Assembly (NCBI RefSeq): GCF_017254845.1
Contig: NZ_JAFKCU010000008.1
Coordinates: forward strand, 1-64,000
Reading direction: 5' to 3'
Source of the DNA: Algoriphagus pacificus
GTDB lineage: Bacteria > Bacteroidota > Bacteroidia > Cytophagales > Cyclobacteriaceae
Length of the DNA: 64,000 nucleotides
This document shows, piece by piece, positions 43,892 through 52,853 of this stretch. How positions within the stretch are numbered: the stretch's first letter is position 1; each line of letters begins with the position of its first letter. The position numbers were made by a program, and so were the translations under genes. The notes under the pieces are model-generated. The model searched no databases. It had not been told where the DNA came from and saw nothing but the letters and a program-made list of their open reading frames with translations.

Positions 43892-45685
43892 ATGGATATG
43901 CAAAAAATAAGGAATTTCTGTATCATCGCCCATATTGATCATGGGAAGAGTACACTAGCGGATAGATTACTGCAAGAAACGCAAACGGTCGCTGACCGCG
44001 ACATGCAGAATCAGTTGTTGGATAATATGGATTTGGAGCGGGAGCGAGGTATCACAATCAAATCACATGCGATCCAAATGAAGTATACCCATGAGGGTGA
44101 GGTTTATACTTTGAACCTGATTGATACTCCGGGGCACGTGGATTTTTCATACGAAGTTTCCAGATCAATTGCTGCCTGTGAAGGTGCATTGCTGATTGTG
44201 GATGCTTCCCAGGGTATCGAAGCTCAGACAATCTCTAACTTATACCTGGCTTTGGGCCATGATCTGGAGATCATTCCAGTTTTAAATAAAATTGACCTTC
44301 CTGGCGCAGACCCAGAATCAGTTGCGGATGAAGTGATTGATTTGATTGGCTGTGACAGAGAAGATATTATCCTAGCCTCTGGAAAAACCGGAATCGGGGT
44401 AGATGATATTTTGAAGGCGGTTGTAACTAGAATTCCTGCACCAAAAGGAGATCCGGATGCACCTCTTCAAGCGATGATTTTTGACTCTGTTTACAACCCA
44501 TTCCGTGGAGTGGAGGTTATTTTTAGGATTTTCAACGGTACTTTCAGCAAAGGCGATAAAATCAAATTTGTCAATACCGGAAGAGAATACGAGGCGGATG
44601 AAATCGGAATTTTGGGCTTGAACCAAATACCTCAGCAAACCATGAGCGCAGGTAACGTAGGCTACCTGATTTCAGGGGTGAAAGTTGCCAAGGAAATCAA
44701 AGTAGGGGATACGATTACCCATATCAAGCGTCCTTGTGAAAAGGCGATCCAAGGTTTCGAAAACGTAAAACCTATGGTTTTTGCGGGGATTTATCCTGTG
44801 GAAACTACCGATTACGAGGAACTTCGCGCTTCAATGGAAAAACTCCAATTGAACGATGCTTCCTTGGTTTGGGAACCAGAAACTTCCATGGCTTTGGGCT
44901 TTGGATTCCGATGCGGTTTCTTGGGAATGCTCCACATGGAGATTATTCAAGAGCGTTTGGAGCGTGAATTTGACATGACAGTGATTACCACAGTTCCTTC
45001 GGTTCAGTTCAAAGCTTTAATGACCAATGATACCTATCAGCTGATCAATGCACCATCCGATATGCCGGATCCTACTAGGATGAAGCATATCGAAGAACCT
45101 TATGTGAAAGCATCTATTATCACAGCAGCTGAATATGTCGGAGCTGTGATTACCCTTTGCATGGAAAAAAGAGGTCAAATCAAAAATCAGGTTTATCTGA
45201 CAGCAGAGCGAGTGGAATTGACTTTCGACATGCCTTTGGCAGAGATTGTATTTGATTTCTTTGATAAGTTGAAAACCATTTCCAGAGGATATGCTTCTTT
45301 GGATTATGAGCTAATTGGATACCAAGTTTCCCATATGGTGAGACTGGATGTGATGCTAAATGGAGAGCCAGTTGATGCGCTTTCTGCAGTAGTACACAGA
45401 GATAAAGCTTATGAGTGGGGCAAGAGACTTTGTGAAAAGTTGAAGGAGTTGGTGCCAAGACAGATGTTTGAAATTGCTATTCAAGCGGCTATCGGAACCA
45501 AGATTATTGCCCGTGAAACAGTTAAAGCCCTTCGTAAAAACGTATTGGCGAAGTGTTATGGTGGTGATATTTCCCGTAAGAGAAAACTTCTTGAAAAGCA
45601 GAAAAAAGGAAAGAAACGCATGAGGCAAGTCGGTAACGTCGAAGTACCTCAGGAGGCGTTTATGGCGGTGTTGAAGCTAGATTAA
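43892..45685 (+). CDS. lepA: Elongation factor 4 (LepA), back-translocating GTPase
   Basis: A 597-residue translational GTPase that acts on stalled or mistranslocated ribosomes. The P-loop segment AHIDHGKST lies at 13-21, with RGITIKS (switch I), DTPGHVDF (switch II) and NKIDLPGA following. Domains II, III and V and the LepA-specific C-terminal domain ([20 protein letters not shown]) are complete. A second ATG two codons on is an alternative start. Confidence 0.97.
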   Translation: MDMQKIRNFCIIAHIDHGKSTLADRLLQETQTVADRDMQNQLLDNMDLERERGITIKSHAIQMKYTHEGEVYTLNLIDTPGHVDFSYEVSRSIAACEGALLIVDASQGIEAQTISNLYLALGHDLEIIPVLNKIDLPGADPESVADEVIDLIGCDREDIILASGKTGIGVDDILKAVVTRIPAPKGDPDAPLQAMIFDSVYNPFRGVEVIFRIFNGTFSKGDKIKFVNTGREYEADEIGILGLNQIPQQTMSAGNVGYLISGVKVAKEIKVGDTITHIKRPCEKAIQGFENVKPMVFAGIYPVETTDYEELRASMEKLQLNDASLVWEPETSMALGFGFRCGFLGMLHMEIIQERLEREFDMTVITTVPSVQFKALMTNDTYQLINAPSDMPDPTRMKHIEEPYVKASIITAAEYVGAVITLCMEKRGQIKNQVYLTAERVELTFDMPLAEIVFDFFDKLKTISRGYASLDYELIGYQVSHMVRLDVMLNGEPVDALSAVVHRDKAYEWGKRLCEKLKELVPRQMFEIAIQAAIGTKIIARETVKALRKNVLAKCYGGDISRKRKLLEKQKKGKKRMRQVGNVEVPQEAFMAVLKLD

Positions 45686-45704
45686 TCGGGTTAGTGAGGT
45701 TAAC

Positions 45705-45735
45705 TTCTTTATTCGATATTGAATATTCGATATTC
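45705..45735. repeat. Left terminal inverted repeat of the cassette
   Basis: Begins TTCTTTATTCGATATTG and ends TCGATATTC; it also contains an internal ATTCGATATT/AATATTCGAT palindromic pattern. Confidence 0.7.
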
Positions 45736-45802
45736 ATAATTTTAAGTTATTGGGTATTCCCGAATAGTTAGTAAAAAATAATATTGATTTAAAAAGAGTG
45801 TC

Positions 45803-46165
45803 ATGGAAAGAAAATTTGATTTGGAGGATCGATTAATTGATTTTGCCTCTGAAATCATTTCTTTTACAGACACTATGGTGAGTTCAAAAGCAGGTAATCA
45901 CATGAGTAGCCAATTACTAAGAAGTGGTACCTCAACTGCTTTAAATTACGGTGAAGCTCAATCAGGAGAATCAAGGCGTGATTTTATTCATAAGTTGAAA
46001 ATAGTTTTAAAGGAACTCAGAGAAAGCAGAGTTGCACTAAAAATTATTGCTAAATCCAACTTACACCATGATCTAGGTATTGTCAAAAAATTGATAGACG
46101 AGTGTAATCAACTGATTTCAATCTTTGTCAAAAGCGTTGAAACTTCAGAAAGGAAGAATCTTTAA
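45803..46165 (+). CDS. Four-helix-bundle protein (S23/IVS and Avd-like)
   Basis: A 120-residue all-helical protein related to the proteins encoded in 23S rRNA intervening sequences and to Avd of diversity-generating retroelements. Typical segments are LEDRLIDFASEII, SSQLLRSGTSTALNYGEAQ (the conserved hinge) and LKELRESRVALKIIAK. Positive charges suggest RNA binding, but the function is unknown. It lies inside a unit with terminal inverted repeats and is not in an rRNA gene here. Confidence 0.88.
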   Translation: MERKFDLEDRLIDFASEIISFTDTMVSSKAGNHMSSQLLRSGTSTALNYGEAQSGESRRDFIHKLKIVLKELRESRVALKIIAKSNLHHDLGIVKKLIDECNQLISIFVKSVETSERKNL

Positions 46166-46169
46166 AACA

Positions 46170-46200
46170 GAATATCGAACATCGAACATCGAATAAAGAA
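46170..46200. repeat. Right terminal inverted repeat of the cassette
   Basis: Reads GAATATCGAACATCGAAC and ends CGAATAAAGAA; its reverse complement matches the left repeat at 27 of 31 positions. Confidence 0.7.
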
Positions 46201-46232
46201 TGTTGAAGTTTGGTACAAAAAACAAATTTATA

Positions 46233-47117
46233 ATGGCCACACTTATAGACGGAAAACTCACTTCATCTCAAATCAAATCAGAAATTGCTGCTCGCGTGAG
46301 TGAAATCAAAGCCGAGGGCGGAAAGACTCCTCATTTGGCTGCGATTCTGGTAGGAAATGATGGCGCTAGCCAAACCTATGTAGGAGCAAAAGTAAAAGCT
46401 TGTGAAGAATGTGGCTTTGAGTCAACTTTGGTTCGATTGGATGATACTGTTTCTGAAGAAGAACTGCTAAAAGTCGTGGAAGACATCAACGAAAATCCTG
46501 AAATCGATGGATTGATCGTACAGCTTCCTCTACCAAAACATATCTCAGTTGAGAAGGTGACGAACAAGATCAAGCCCGAAAAAGATGTGGATGGTTTTAC
46601 TCCTGCCAATGTAGGACGTATGGCGCTCAACTGGCCTGCTTATGTGGCGGCAACTCCTTATGGAATTGTGGAGCTTTTGAAAAGGTATGAGATCGAGACA
46701 TCAGGTAAACACTGTGTCGTAATCGGAAGAAGCCATATCGTGGGTAGCCCAATGAGTATTTTGATGGCGAGAAACGGATATCCAGGAAATGCTACAGTGA
46801 CTTTGACACATAGCCGAACCAAAAATCTGGAAGAAATCGCCAGAACTGCTGATATTCTAATTGTGGCATTAGGCAAGCCTCATTTCGTAACTGCGGATAT
46901 GGTGAAGCCAGGAGCCGTGGTCATCGATGTGGGAATCCACAGAATCGAAGATGAGACCAAGAAATCCGGTTTCAGATTGGTAGGTGACGTGAAGTTTGAG
47001 GAAGTGGCAGAGAAAGCTTCTGCAATCACTCCGGTACCAGGAGGAGTTGGTCCGATGACCATTGCTTCTTTGCTATACAATACCTTGTTGGCAGCAGAAA
47101 AGAAAGTTTACGGTTAA
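46233..47117 (+). CDS. folD: Bifunctional methylenetetrahydrofolate dehydrogenase/cyclohydrolase
   Basis: A 294-residue cytosolic enzyme of one-carbon metabolism that converts methylene-THF to formyl-THF. The active-site Y49-x3-K53 motif (TYVGAK), the QLPLPKHI loop, the KDVDGF signature and GRSHIVGSP plus PGGVGPMT are all present. ATG 46233 starts at the conserved MATLIDGK; the frame extends to 46200, inside the right terminal repeat, and those extra residues are unlikely. Confidence 0.96.
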   Translation: MATLIDGKLTSSQIKSEIAARVSEIKAEGGKTPHLAAILVGNDGASQTYVGAKVKACEECGFESTLVRLDDTVSEEELLKVVEDINENPEIDGLIVQLPLPKHISVEKVTNKIKPEKDVDGFTPANVGRMALNWPAYVAATPYGIVELLKRYEIETSGKHCVVIGRSHIVGSPMSILMARNGYPGNATVTLTHSRTKNLEEIARTADILIVALGKPHFVTADMVKPGAVVIDVGIHRIEDETKKSGFRLVGDVKFEEVAEKASAITPVPGGVGPMTIASLLYNTLLAAEKKVYG

Positions 47118-47154
47118 ACGTTAAAAATAATTGGAAAAGCTTCGTGGAAGGGGT

Positions 47155-47184
47155 TGCTTCGAATAGGCAAGCTTTCTACTTTTG
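47155..47184 (+). promoter_or_regulatory. Promoter of tRNA-Leu
   Basis: TTG at 47155-47157 and TACTTTTG at 47177-47184 are separated by exactly 19 bases, a complete Bacteroidota housekeeping consensus. The predicted start is 5-7 bases before the mature tRNA. Confidence 0.8.
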
Positions 47185-47196
47185 CTGACCCTAACC

Positions 47197-47280
47197 GCGC
47201 ACGTGGTGAAACTGGTAGACACGCCATCTTGAGGGGGTGGTGCATTAAGTTGTGTGGAAGTTCGAATCTTCTCGTGCGCA
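47197..47280 (+). tRNA. trnL: tRNA-Leu (anticodon GAG)
   Basis: The acceptor stem GCGCACG (47197-47203) pairs with CGTGCGC (47273-47279). The anticodon loop TTGAGGG is closed by CCATC/GGTGG and gives GAG, reading CUC and CUU. A long variable arm (TGCATTAAGTTGTGT region) and the T-arm loop TTCGAAT are class II features of tRNA-Leu. Confidence 0.93.
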
Positions 47281-47282
47281 CA

Positions 47283-47315
47283 AAAAGCTCTGGAGCAATT
47301 CAGGGCTTTTTTGTT
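47283..47315 (+). terminator. Terminator after tRNA-Leu
   Basis: AAAAGCTCTG pairs with CAGGGCTTTT (one G-U pair) around a short loop, followed by a run of T. Confidence 0.75.
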
Positions 47316-47319
47316 TTTA

Positions 47320-47455
47320 ACCGCAGAGCCCGCAGAGTATTTCTCAGAGCGCATAAAGGATTATTTTGGATATTTTACCAGAGGGAGCTTGTTTACTGGG
47401 AGGCTTGAAATCTCTTCTAAATAGATAAGATTGCTTTGTGCCTTTGCGAGAGACT
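47320..47455. repeat. Degenerate intergenic repeat region
   Basis: The segment ACCGCAGAGCCCGCAGAG near 47320-47337 and the opposed CTTTGTGCCTTTGCGAGAG near 47434-47452 resemble the two ends of a palindromic repeat common between Bacteroidota genes. The rest of 47316-47566 shows no gene; open frames there run through the tRNA and are spurious. Confidence 0.4.
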
Positions 47456-47566
47456 ATTAATTCAAATAGATTAACTCTCATCAGGAAATCTTAAGTAGAA
47501 AATTCCACCAATGGCCTCTTTTTTACCCTCTAAAATCCCTACTTTTTCGGGCTAATTCCATTTCCT

Positions 47567-48109
47567 ATGAATCGACTATTGAAAGCGGCTCTTTTCTCCG
47601 CTGCCCTTTTGCTTACCCATTTGACATTTGCACAATCCGCTCAGTTTCCTTTGGTAAAAGGCTTTGGTGGAATCTATGAAGTTCCTGATGCGACAGAACG
47701 TCCGGATCCTTCTTTGGAATATAAAATCATTGTTGACATGTCCACAGGGGCAGATGATCCCAAACAGATCAGCAGATGGGTGGATAATATTGCAAGATTG
47801 ATGAACCTTCATGGCTTGGCAGGTGTCCCCCAGGAAAGAATGCATGTGAAAGTTGTGGTTCATGGCGGAGCTATTTTCACGATTTTGAATAACGAAGAAT
47901 ACCAAAAGCGTTACGAAGTAGACAATCCAAACCTTCCGGTATTTCAGGCTTTGAAAGATGCCGGTGTTGATATCTATGTTTGCGGTCAATCCATGCGTGC
48001 GAGAAGCTTGACTAAACCTCAGATTTCCCCATTGGTTGAGATAGCTCATTCAGCTTTGACTACCATCACCACCTACGTGCCTCAGGGCTACACACTCCTG
48101 AAATTCTAA
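47567..48109 (+). CDS. Secreted DsrE/DsrF-like protein
   Basis: A 180-residue protein with a signal peptide ending near LTFAQS (residue 24). The mature part has the DsrE fold pattern: YKIIVDMSTGADDP, alternating strands and helices, VKVVVHGGAIF, and a single conserved cysteine in DIYVCGQSM near the position of the sulfur-carrying cysteine. Periplasmic DsrE-like proteins of Bacteroidota have no assigned role. It precedes the hybrid kinase by 39 bases. Confidence 0.82.
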   Translation: MNRLLKAALFSAALLLTHLTFAQSAQFPLVKGFGGIYEVPDATERPDPSLEYKIIVDMSTGADDPKQISRWVDNIARLMNLHGLAGVPQERMHVKVVVHGGAIFTILNNEEYQKRYEVDNPNLPVFQALKDAGVDIYVCGQSMRARSLTKPQISPLVEIAHSALTTITTYVPQGYTLLKF

Positions 48110-48148
48110 TACTTGGAATAATTATTGGTAATTTTGGGGGACAGACTT

Positions 48149-50686
48149 ATGAAAAAAAACAGTCCTTCCTCCAAAACCGCTAGTAAAGTCGTTATCGGCT
48201 TTTTCTTTGCTGCAATCTTCCTGATTGGGGTGGCAGGTCTTACTTATTATACCCTGAATCGGTTGGTTGATACTGTGGAAGAACTTGCCCAACCTAATCA
48301 GAAGCTGAATGTCTTGAATGAACTTCAGGCTGAGATTTTTCAGATTTCCCAGATTGAGAGATTTGGTCAGGAAGGGGATTTCAGGGTTCAGGATTCTTCC
48401 ATTCAGTCCCTAGATGCCAAATTGGAACAATTGGATGAGTTGGCGGCAGATGATTCTGAGCGAGAAAATATCCAGAGCATTCGAGAAAATCTAAGCACTT
48501 TGATTGCAGGTTACTTGGATCTGTTTGAAGTGAAATCCAATCTTGCTAGCAGAAATTTTTCCAGAGAGGCACTTCGAAAAGTAGAACTTGGTATCCGTCG
48601 AAGAGCAGCCGATATCGAAACTCAGCCACTCCGGACCTTGCAACCGAGAGATATCATCTTGCAGGAGCTGGAAGAGCAAAATGCCACCAGACAAGAGCTA
48701 CCGACAGGGCAGGAGTTACAGAAAAGCAGAGTTACTGCTGAGAATGTAGCAAGAGAAGAAGATAAGCTTGTCAATTATTTACGAAATCTTCAAAAGCAAA
48801 ATACAAATGGGGGGACTACTTCCCAGCCAGCAACTTTGGATAGTATCCTCTACAATATCCGGGGTGTGATATCCCGAATCTATCGAGAGGAATCTGCCCA
48901 AAGGCAAAAGTTGGCGACTCTAGAAGCCGAACTTTCCCAAAAACAAAGTGAGATTATCGGTACCATTCAAGAGCTCGTCGGAACCTTGCAAAAGCGTGTT
49001 TTGGAGGATTCAGATTCTCAGAACAGTGCTGCTTTTGGCCTGGCAAATGATGTGACTTTCTTTTTGCTTTTAGTAGTCGGCTTAGCGGTATTGGGGTCGG
49101 CATTGCTAGTTTACTCCATTCTGAAAGAGATTAGACTCAACCGCACCTATCAGGAAAACCTGGTTATTTCACAACAGAAGTCAGAGCAGCTTGCGAAATC
49201 AAAGCAGGAGTTTTTGGCGAATATGAGCCATGAGATCAGAAATCCACTTCATGTCATCCAAGGTTATCAGTCTGTGTTGGAAAAATCCGAATTGGATACG
49301 GCGCAGCAATCCTATCTGAGAATGATCGGCTTTGCATCCCAGACTTTGATGGAAATCGTGGACGATGTCCTTGACTTCTCCAAGTTGGAAGCAGGAAAGT
49401 TGAAACTGGAAGCGATGCCATTTGATCCGGTTACTCTTTTTGGCTCTCTTCAGAAATTTTATGAATTGCAGGCAGATGAAAAGAAACTCAAATTCCATTG
49501 GTCATTGAGTTTGCCAGAAGATAAATGGCTGCAAGGAGATCAGTTGCGGATCAAGCAGATTTTGAATAATCTTTTATCCAATGCATTTAAGTTCACTGCG
49601 GAAGGGGGCATCTATGTGAGGGTAAATTGGGAAGAAAATATACTATCTGTGGAGATACAGGACACTGGAATTGGCATGAGTCCGGAGGTTTTGGACAAAG
49701 TGTTCCTGGAATTCGACCAGGCAGATAACTCTATTTCGAGAAAATTCGGAGGAACAGGCCTCGGCTTGGCGATCGTTCACCGACTAGTCAACCTCATGGG
49801 AGGACATATAGAAACAGAGAGTGAAGAAGGAGTTGGTACCAAATTCCGTATTGCTATTCCAATGGAAACTGCAGCTTCTCAGGTGGCAGATGTGAGTGCT
49901 GAAGAGTTTAATTACATCGATTTGACTGATAAAACAGTTTTGTTGGTAGACGATGATAAAGTTGGGTTGAGATATTTAGAGACGATTTTCTCCTATTTTG
50001 GAGCGAATGTAATTGCCTATCCAGGCGGCGCGAGCTTCCGGGATGAATTTGAGGAAGTAGCTATTGATTTGGCAATCATTGATATACAGATGCCTGAGTT
50101 TTCAGGTTTTGATGTTGTGAAAGCTATTCGGAGTTATCTAGGCTACAAGAATCTTCCTGTCCTTGCCATGACAGCCAATGTCTTTGTAGAGGAAAAAGAG
50201 AAAATGATGCAGGAGGGGTTCAATGAATTGCTCTTCAAACCTTTCCAAGAAAAGGCCTTAGTGGCTCGTTTGAGCCGGATTTTCCCTGATCGTGGCACCA
50301 AAGGTCAGCCGATGGATCCTGAAGTAAATACAGATCAGCATGAGCTTTTTGACCTGAAAGACATGAGAAGATTCTGTATGGGAGACGAAGATCTTCTGAT
50401 GGACATTCTCAAAGATTTGATCAAGGATACCCAAAATGACATGTCCAAGCTGAAAAAAGCACGCTTGAATGATCGCTGGGATGAAGTTTTGGAGATTTGC
50501 CATCAACTGGGAAGTCGCTTGGGACAGATCAAAAGTCCAGGAGGTGAACTAGCCAGAAAAGTAGAAAACAGCCTCAAGTTAGGTTCTCATAATGGGCTGG
50601 GAGATGTGCTGAATCTCCTTGATATTGAGGTTAAAAAGTTATTAGCAGCTCTCTCGGAAACTGTTTATTCTCCGGAGAGCCACTAG
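48149..50686 (+). CDS. Hybrid sensor histidine kinase with receiver and Hpt domains
   Basis: An 845-residue membrane kinase. Two membrane helices (about 14-36 and 302-323) flank a periplasmic helical, Gln-rich domain. HisKA has H361 (NMSHEIRNP), the HATPase domain has DTGIGM and GTGLGLAI, a receiver carries D645 (AIIDIQMPEF), and the C-terminus is Hpt-like with H785 (CHQLGSRLG). This is a complete phosphorelay in one chain. The convergent sigma-54 activator gene ends four bases away and is the likely output. The ATG at 48149 is preferred over an in-frame TTG at 48125. Confidence 0.93.
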   Translation: MKKNSPSSKTASKVVIGFFFAAIFLIGVAGLTYYTLNRLVDTVEELAQPNQKLNVLNELQAEIFQISQIERFGQEGDFRVQDSSIQSLDAKLEQLDELAADDSERENIQSIRENLSTLIAGYLDLFEVKSNLASRNFSREALRKVELGIRRRAADIETQPLRTLQPRDIILQELEEQNATRQELPTGQELQKSRVTAENVAREEDKLVNYLRNLQKQNTNGGTTSQPATLDSILYNIRGVISRIYREESAQRQKLATLEAELSQKQSEIIGTIQELVGTLQKRVLEDSDSQNSAAFGLANDVTFFLLLVVGLAVLGSALLVYSILKEIRLNRTYQENLVISQQKSEQLAKSKQEFLANMSHEIRNPLHVIQGYQSVLEKSELDTAQQSYLRMIGFASQTLMEIVDDVLDFSKLEAGKLKLEAMPFDPVTLFGSLQKFYELQADEKKLKFHWSLSLPEDKWLQGDQLRIKQILNNLLSNAFKFTAEGGIYVRVNWEENILSVEIQDTGIGMSPEVLDKVFLEFDQADNSISRKFGGTGLGLAIVHRLVNLMGGHIETESEEGVGTKFRIAIPMETAASQVADVSAEEFNYIDLTDKTVLLVDDDKVGLRYLETIFSYFGANVIAYPGGASFRDEFEEVAIDLAIIDIQMPEFSGFDVVKAIRSYLGYKNLPVLAMTANVFVEEKEKMMQEGFNELLFKPFQEKALVARLSRIFPDRGTKGQPMDPEVNTDQHELFDLKDMRRFCMGDEDLLMDILKDLIKDTQNDMSKLKKARLNDRWDEVLEICHQLGSRLGQIKSPGGELARKVENSLKLGSHNGLGDVLNLLDIEVKKLLAALSETVYSPESH

Positions 50687-50689
50687 GTA

Positions 50690-52090
50690 TCAATCCAATC
50701 CGTATTTCTCCATTTTGCTGTAAAGGGTTTTCCTGTCCATGTTCAAAATCCGAGCTGTTTTGGATTTGTTGAATTTGGTGTCGTTCAATACTTTTTGAAT
50801 CAATTCTTTTTCTTGTTCCACCCATTTAGACTTGTAGTCTTTTGGAGAGGGGAGATCTCCGCCTGCGGAAAGTGAGCTGGAATATCCTCCCTGAGATCCA
50901 ATTCCAGCAGCTGTAGGCTCATAAAGATCTGTTGGCAAAGCGTCTTTTTCCACCAAAACTCCTGAAGTGAGAAGCACTGCTCTTTTTATGATATTTCGAA
51001 GTTCACGTAGGTTGCCCGGCCAATCGTAAGCCAAGAAAATCTCCCAAACTTCTGATGAAAACCCTTTCACAGACTTATTGAGACGGGAATTGCTTTCATC
51101 TAAAAATTGCTGTGCAAAATCTTCAAGATCCTCTTTTCTTCTTCTTAAAGGAATGGCCTGAAGGGTAAATTCATTTAATCGATGATATAAATCCTCTCTA
51201 AAATGCCCGTCTCCAGACTGTAAGATCAGATTGTCATTGGTTGCAGCGATGATTCTGACATCGATTTGTATCTCTTTATTTCCGCCGATTTTTCGGATGG
51301 TTCTTTCTTGGATTGCTCTGAGTAGTTGGATTTGAACTTCATAACTGAGGTTACCGATTTCATCCAAGAATATGGTGCCGCCATGGGCTGACTCAAAATG
51401 TCCTGTTTTATGGTCTAATGCTCCTGTAAAGGCTCCTTTGACGTGTCCAAATAATTCACTACCAGCGAGTTCCTTTGGTAGTGCGCCACAGTCAATGGCT
51501 ATAAATGGTCCATCTTTTCTCGTAGAAAGATCGTGGATTCTTCTCGACACAAATTCCTTCCCAGTTCCGGTTTCTCCTAAAACCAACACGCTTAAATCAG
51601 TTGGAGCAACCAGCTGAATATGTTTTTCGAGTTTTTCAGCTTCTGCCGAGCTTCCAATTACATAGCTGCTTTTGGCTACGGAACTCTCTTCTGTCTTTGG
51701 AGAGGAAGTCTGTTTTGGACCATCAGAAGCTTTAGCAGAAAGAGATTCTTTTACTGTAGCTAGAAGTTCATCCGGGTTGATTGGTTTGGTAATGTATTCG
51801 AAGGCACCCAATTTCATTGCTTTGATAGCAATACGGATGTCTGAATAATGGGTAATCAAAATAACCTGTGTCTGAGGGAATTTTGATTTCGACCATTGTA
51901 ATAATTCCATCCCAGTGCCATCAGGAAGCCTGAAATCGGCGATGATGAGGTCAAAGGAATTGGTGTTTAAAATTTGCTGTGCATCTTTTACTTTCACACA
52001 AGTTTGAACTGCATACCCGTTTTTTTCCAAAAAGGTTTTTACAATTCTAGAGTAGGTCAGGTCGTCTTCGACTAATAAGATTTGCTTCAT
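50690..52090 (-). CDS. Sigma-54-dependent response regulator (NtrC family)
   Basis: A 466-residue activator: receiver with D52 (LIIADFRLPDG), AAA+ domain with Walker A GETGTGKE (172-179), the sigma-54 contact loop GAFTGA (219-224), GTIFLDEIG, and a Fis-type helix-turn-helix at the end (LNDTKFNKSKTARILNMD). It is convergent with the hybrid kinase. A near-consensus sigma-54 promoter lies in front of the next gene upstream, the small secreted protein, which is the probable target. The start at 52090 gives the standard receiver N-terminus; the frame to 52132 runs into a terminator. Confidence 0.94.
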   Translation of the reverse strand: MKQILLVEDDLTYSRIVKTFLEKNGYAVQTCVKVKDAQQILNTNSFDLIIADFRLPDGTGMELLQWSKSKFPQTQVILITHYSDIRIAIKAMKLGAFEYITKPINPDELLATVKESLSAKASDGPKQTSSPKTEESSVAKSSYVIGSSAEAEKLEKHIQLVAPTDLSVLVLGETGTGKEFVSRRIHDLSTRKDGPFIAIDCGALPKELAGSELFGHVKGAFTGALDHKTGHFESAHGGTIFLDEIGNLSYEVQIQLLRAIQERTIRKIGGNKEIQIDVRIIAATNDNLILQSGDGHFREDLYHRLNEFTLQAIPLRRRKEDLEDFAQQFLDESNSRLNKSVKGFSSEVWEIFLAYDWPGNLRELRNIIKRAVLLTSGVLVEKDALPTDLYEPTAAGIGSQGGYSSSLSAGGDLPSPKDYKSKWVEQEKELIQKVLNDTKFNKSKTARILNMDRKTLYSKMEKYGLD

Positions 52091-52122
52091 GTAGAAATAA
52101 AGATTGACAATACAAATTAACG

Positions 52123-52157
52123 AAAAAAGCATCGGACAGCTGCCCGATGCTTTTATT
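52123..52157 (-). terminator. Terminator of the small secreted protein gene
   Basis: GCATCGG at 52129-52135 pairs with CCGATGC at 52144-52150 with an inner CAGCTG. A and T runs flank both sides. On the minus strand it follows the stop at 52177 by about 20 bases and isolates the downstream response regulator gene. Confidence 0.85.
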
Positions 52158-52176
52158 AATATAAGGGATTGAGCAA

Positions 52177-52494
52177 CTATTCTTTTATCTCATTTCCTTC
52201 TTGGTCGTATTTCTTGGTCAGTTTTTCTTCTGTACCATCGTCGAATTTAACCTCGAAGTGGAACTTGCCATCTAGCTGAGTAATTTGGAAAGCCTCTGCT
52301 ATTGGGAGAGCCTTCACTGTTTCATCGGCGGCGATGGTAGCTTTTACTGCATCTGGTAAAGCCTCTGCTTCAATCTTTACTCTTTCTTGTTGAATCGCAG
52401 ATTCAGATACAATAACATTTTCATTAATCAGTGTAGGCGTAGCCATTGCTATGCCAGACACGAATAGTGCGGACATTAAAAGAACCTTTTTCAT
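52177..52494 (-). CDS. Small secreted PepSY-like protein, probable sigma-54 target
   Basis: A 105-residue protein with a signal peptide cleaved near AMATP (residue 19). The mature part has LPDAVKATIA and a C-terminal FEVKFDDGTEEKLTKKYDQEGN, resembling PepSY-like proteins of Bacteroidota (dG-containing strand pair). Function unknown; possibly an envelope stress or inhibitor protein. It has its own sigma-54 promoter and terminator, and is the only visible target of the adjacent NtrC-type regulator. Confidence 0.75.
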   Translation of the reverse strand: MKKVLLMSALFVSGIAMATPTLINENVIVSESAIQQERVKIEAEALPDAVKATIAADETVKALPIAEAFQITQLDGKFHFEVKFDDGTEEKLTKKYDQEGNEIKE

Positions 52495-52587
52495 GGTAAT
52501 AATTGGTTTAGTGCTTTGAATTTATTGAATGGTTAGAGTCCGGACTCCTAAATCCAAAACTTGATGTTTCGAATCTGAAACATTTAG

Positions 52588-52604
52588 TGCGAAGCCTGTG
52601 CCAA
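52588..52604 (-). promoter_or_regulatory. Sigma-54 (-24/-12) promoter
   Basis: On the minus strand TTGGCACAGGCTTCGCA matches TTGGCAC-N5-TTGCA with one mismatch (TTGC to TCGC), and the essential GG and GC are spaced correctly. Transcription would begin near 52577, leaving a leader of about 80 bases before the ATG at 52494. Confidence 0.75.
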
Positions 52605-52816
52605 GAGCTTTTTTCGGCTTCAGAGCCATTTTATTGATGAATGTCAAAAGTTTTTATGGGGAGATATCCCTCAAGCTGTTCCAAAGAAACCTTAAATACT
52701 GGGGCAAAATCCTGCCTATCTCTTTTATTTCGCGGCTTTATATATTTTGGGCTCTTTCACAAAATATAAAATCATATAATCGAACTTTTTTTAAGAAAAA
52801 TTCTTTTAGAAACTAG
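52605..52816. other. Intergenic region upstream of the sigma-54 promoter and purF-like gene
   Basis: No convincing gene. It contains the AT-rich dyad at 52741-52768. A 72-codon open frame (52598-52816) lacks any recognisable motif and covers the promoter, so it is treated as spurious. Confidence 0.5.
52741..52768. promoter_or_regulatory. Candidate upstream activator-binding dyad
   Basis: TATATTTTG at 52741-52749 and CAAAATATA at 52760-52768 are perfect inverted 9-base arms with a 10-base centre. They lie about 140-165 bases upstream of the sigma-54 promoter, the usual distance for enhancer-binding protein sites. It is also 49 bases before the next gene's -7 element, so a role there is possible. 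Confidence 0.4.
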
Positions 52817-52824
52817 TAACTTTG
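52817..52824 (+). promoter_or_regulatory. -7 promoter element of the purF-like gene
   Basis: TAACTTTG is a perfect TAnnTTTG match, predicting a leader of about 23 bases before the ATG at 52854. Confidence 0.55.
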
Positions 52825-52853
52825 AACCTTCTAAATAACATTCGCCAGAATCC

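Larger units (their letters stand above)
45705..46200. mobile_element. Four-helix-bundle gene cassette with 31-bp terminal inverted repeats
   Basis: A 496-bp unit bounded by 45705-45735 and 46170-46200, which are inverted copies of each other with 27 of 31 positions identical. It contains a single gene for a four-helix-bundle protein and no transposase. I see no clear target-site duplication. It sits exactly between lepA and folD, with the right end 32 bases before the folD ATG. Confidence 0.6.

Noticed and set aside
47576-48049. 157-codon minus-strand open frame
   Set aside because: Antisense to the DsrE-like gene, which has a good signal peptide and fold pattern.
52598-52816. 72-codon open frame on the plus strand between the PepSY-like and purF-like genes
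   Set aside because: No recognisable motif, it covers the sigma-54 promoter and the dyad, and its end runs into the purF-like promoter element.
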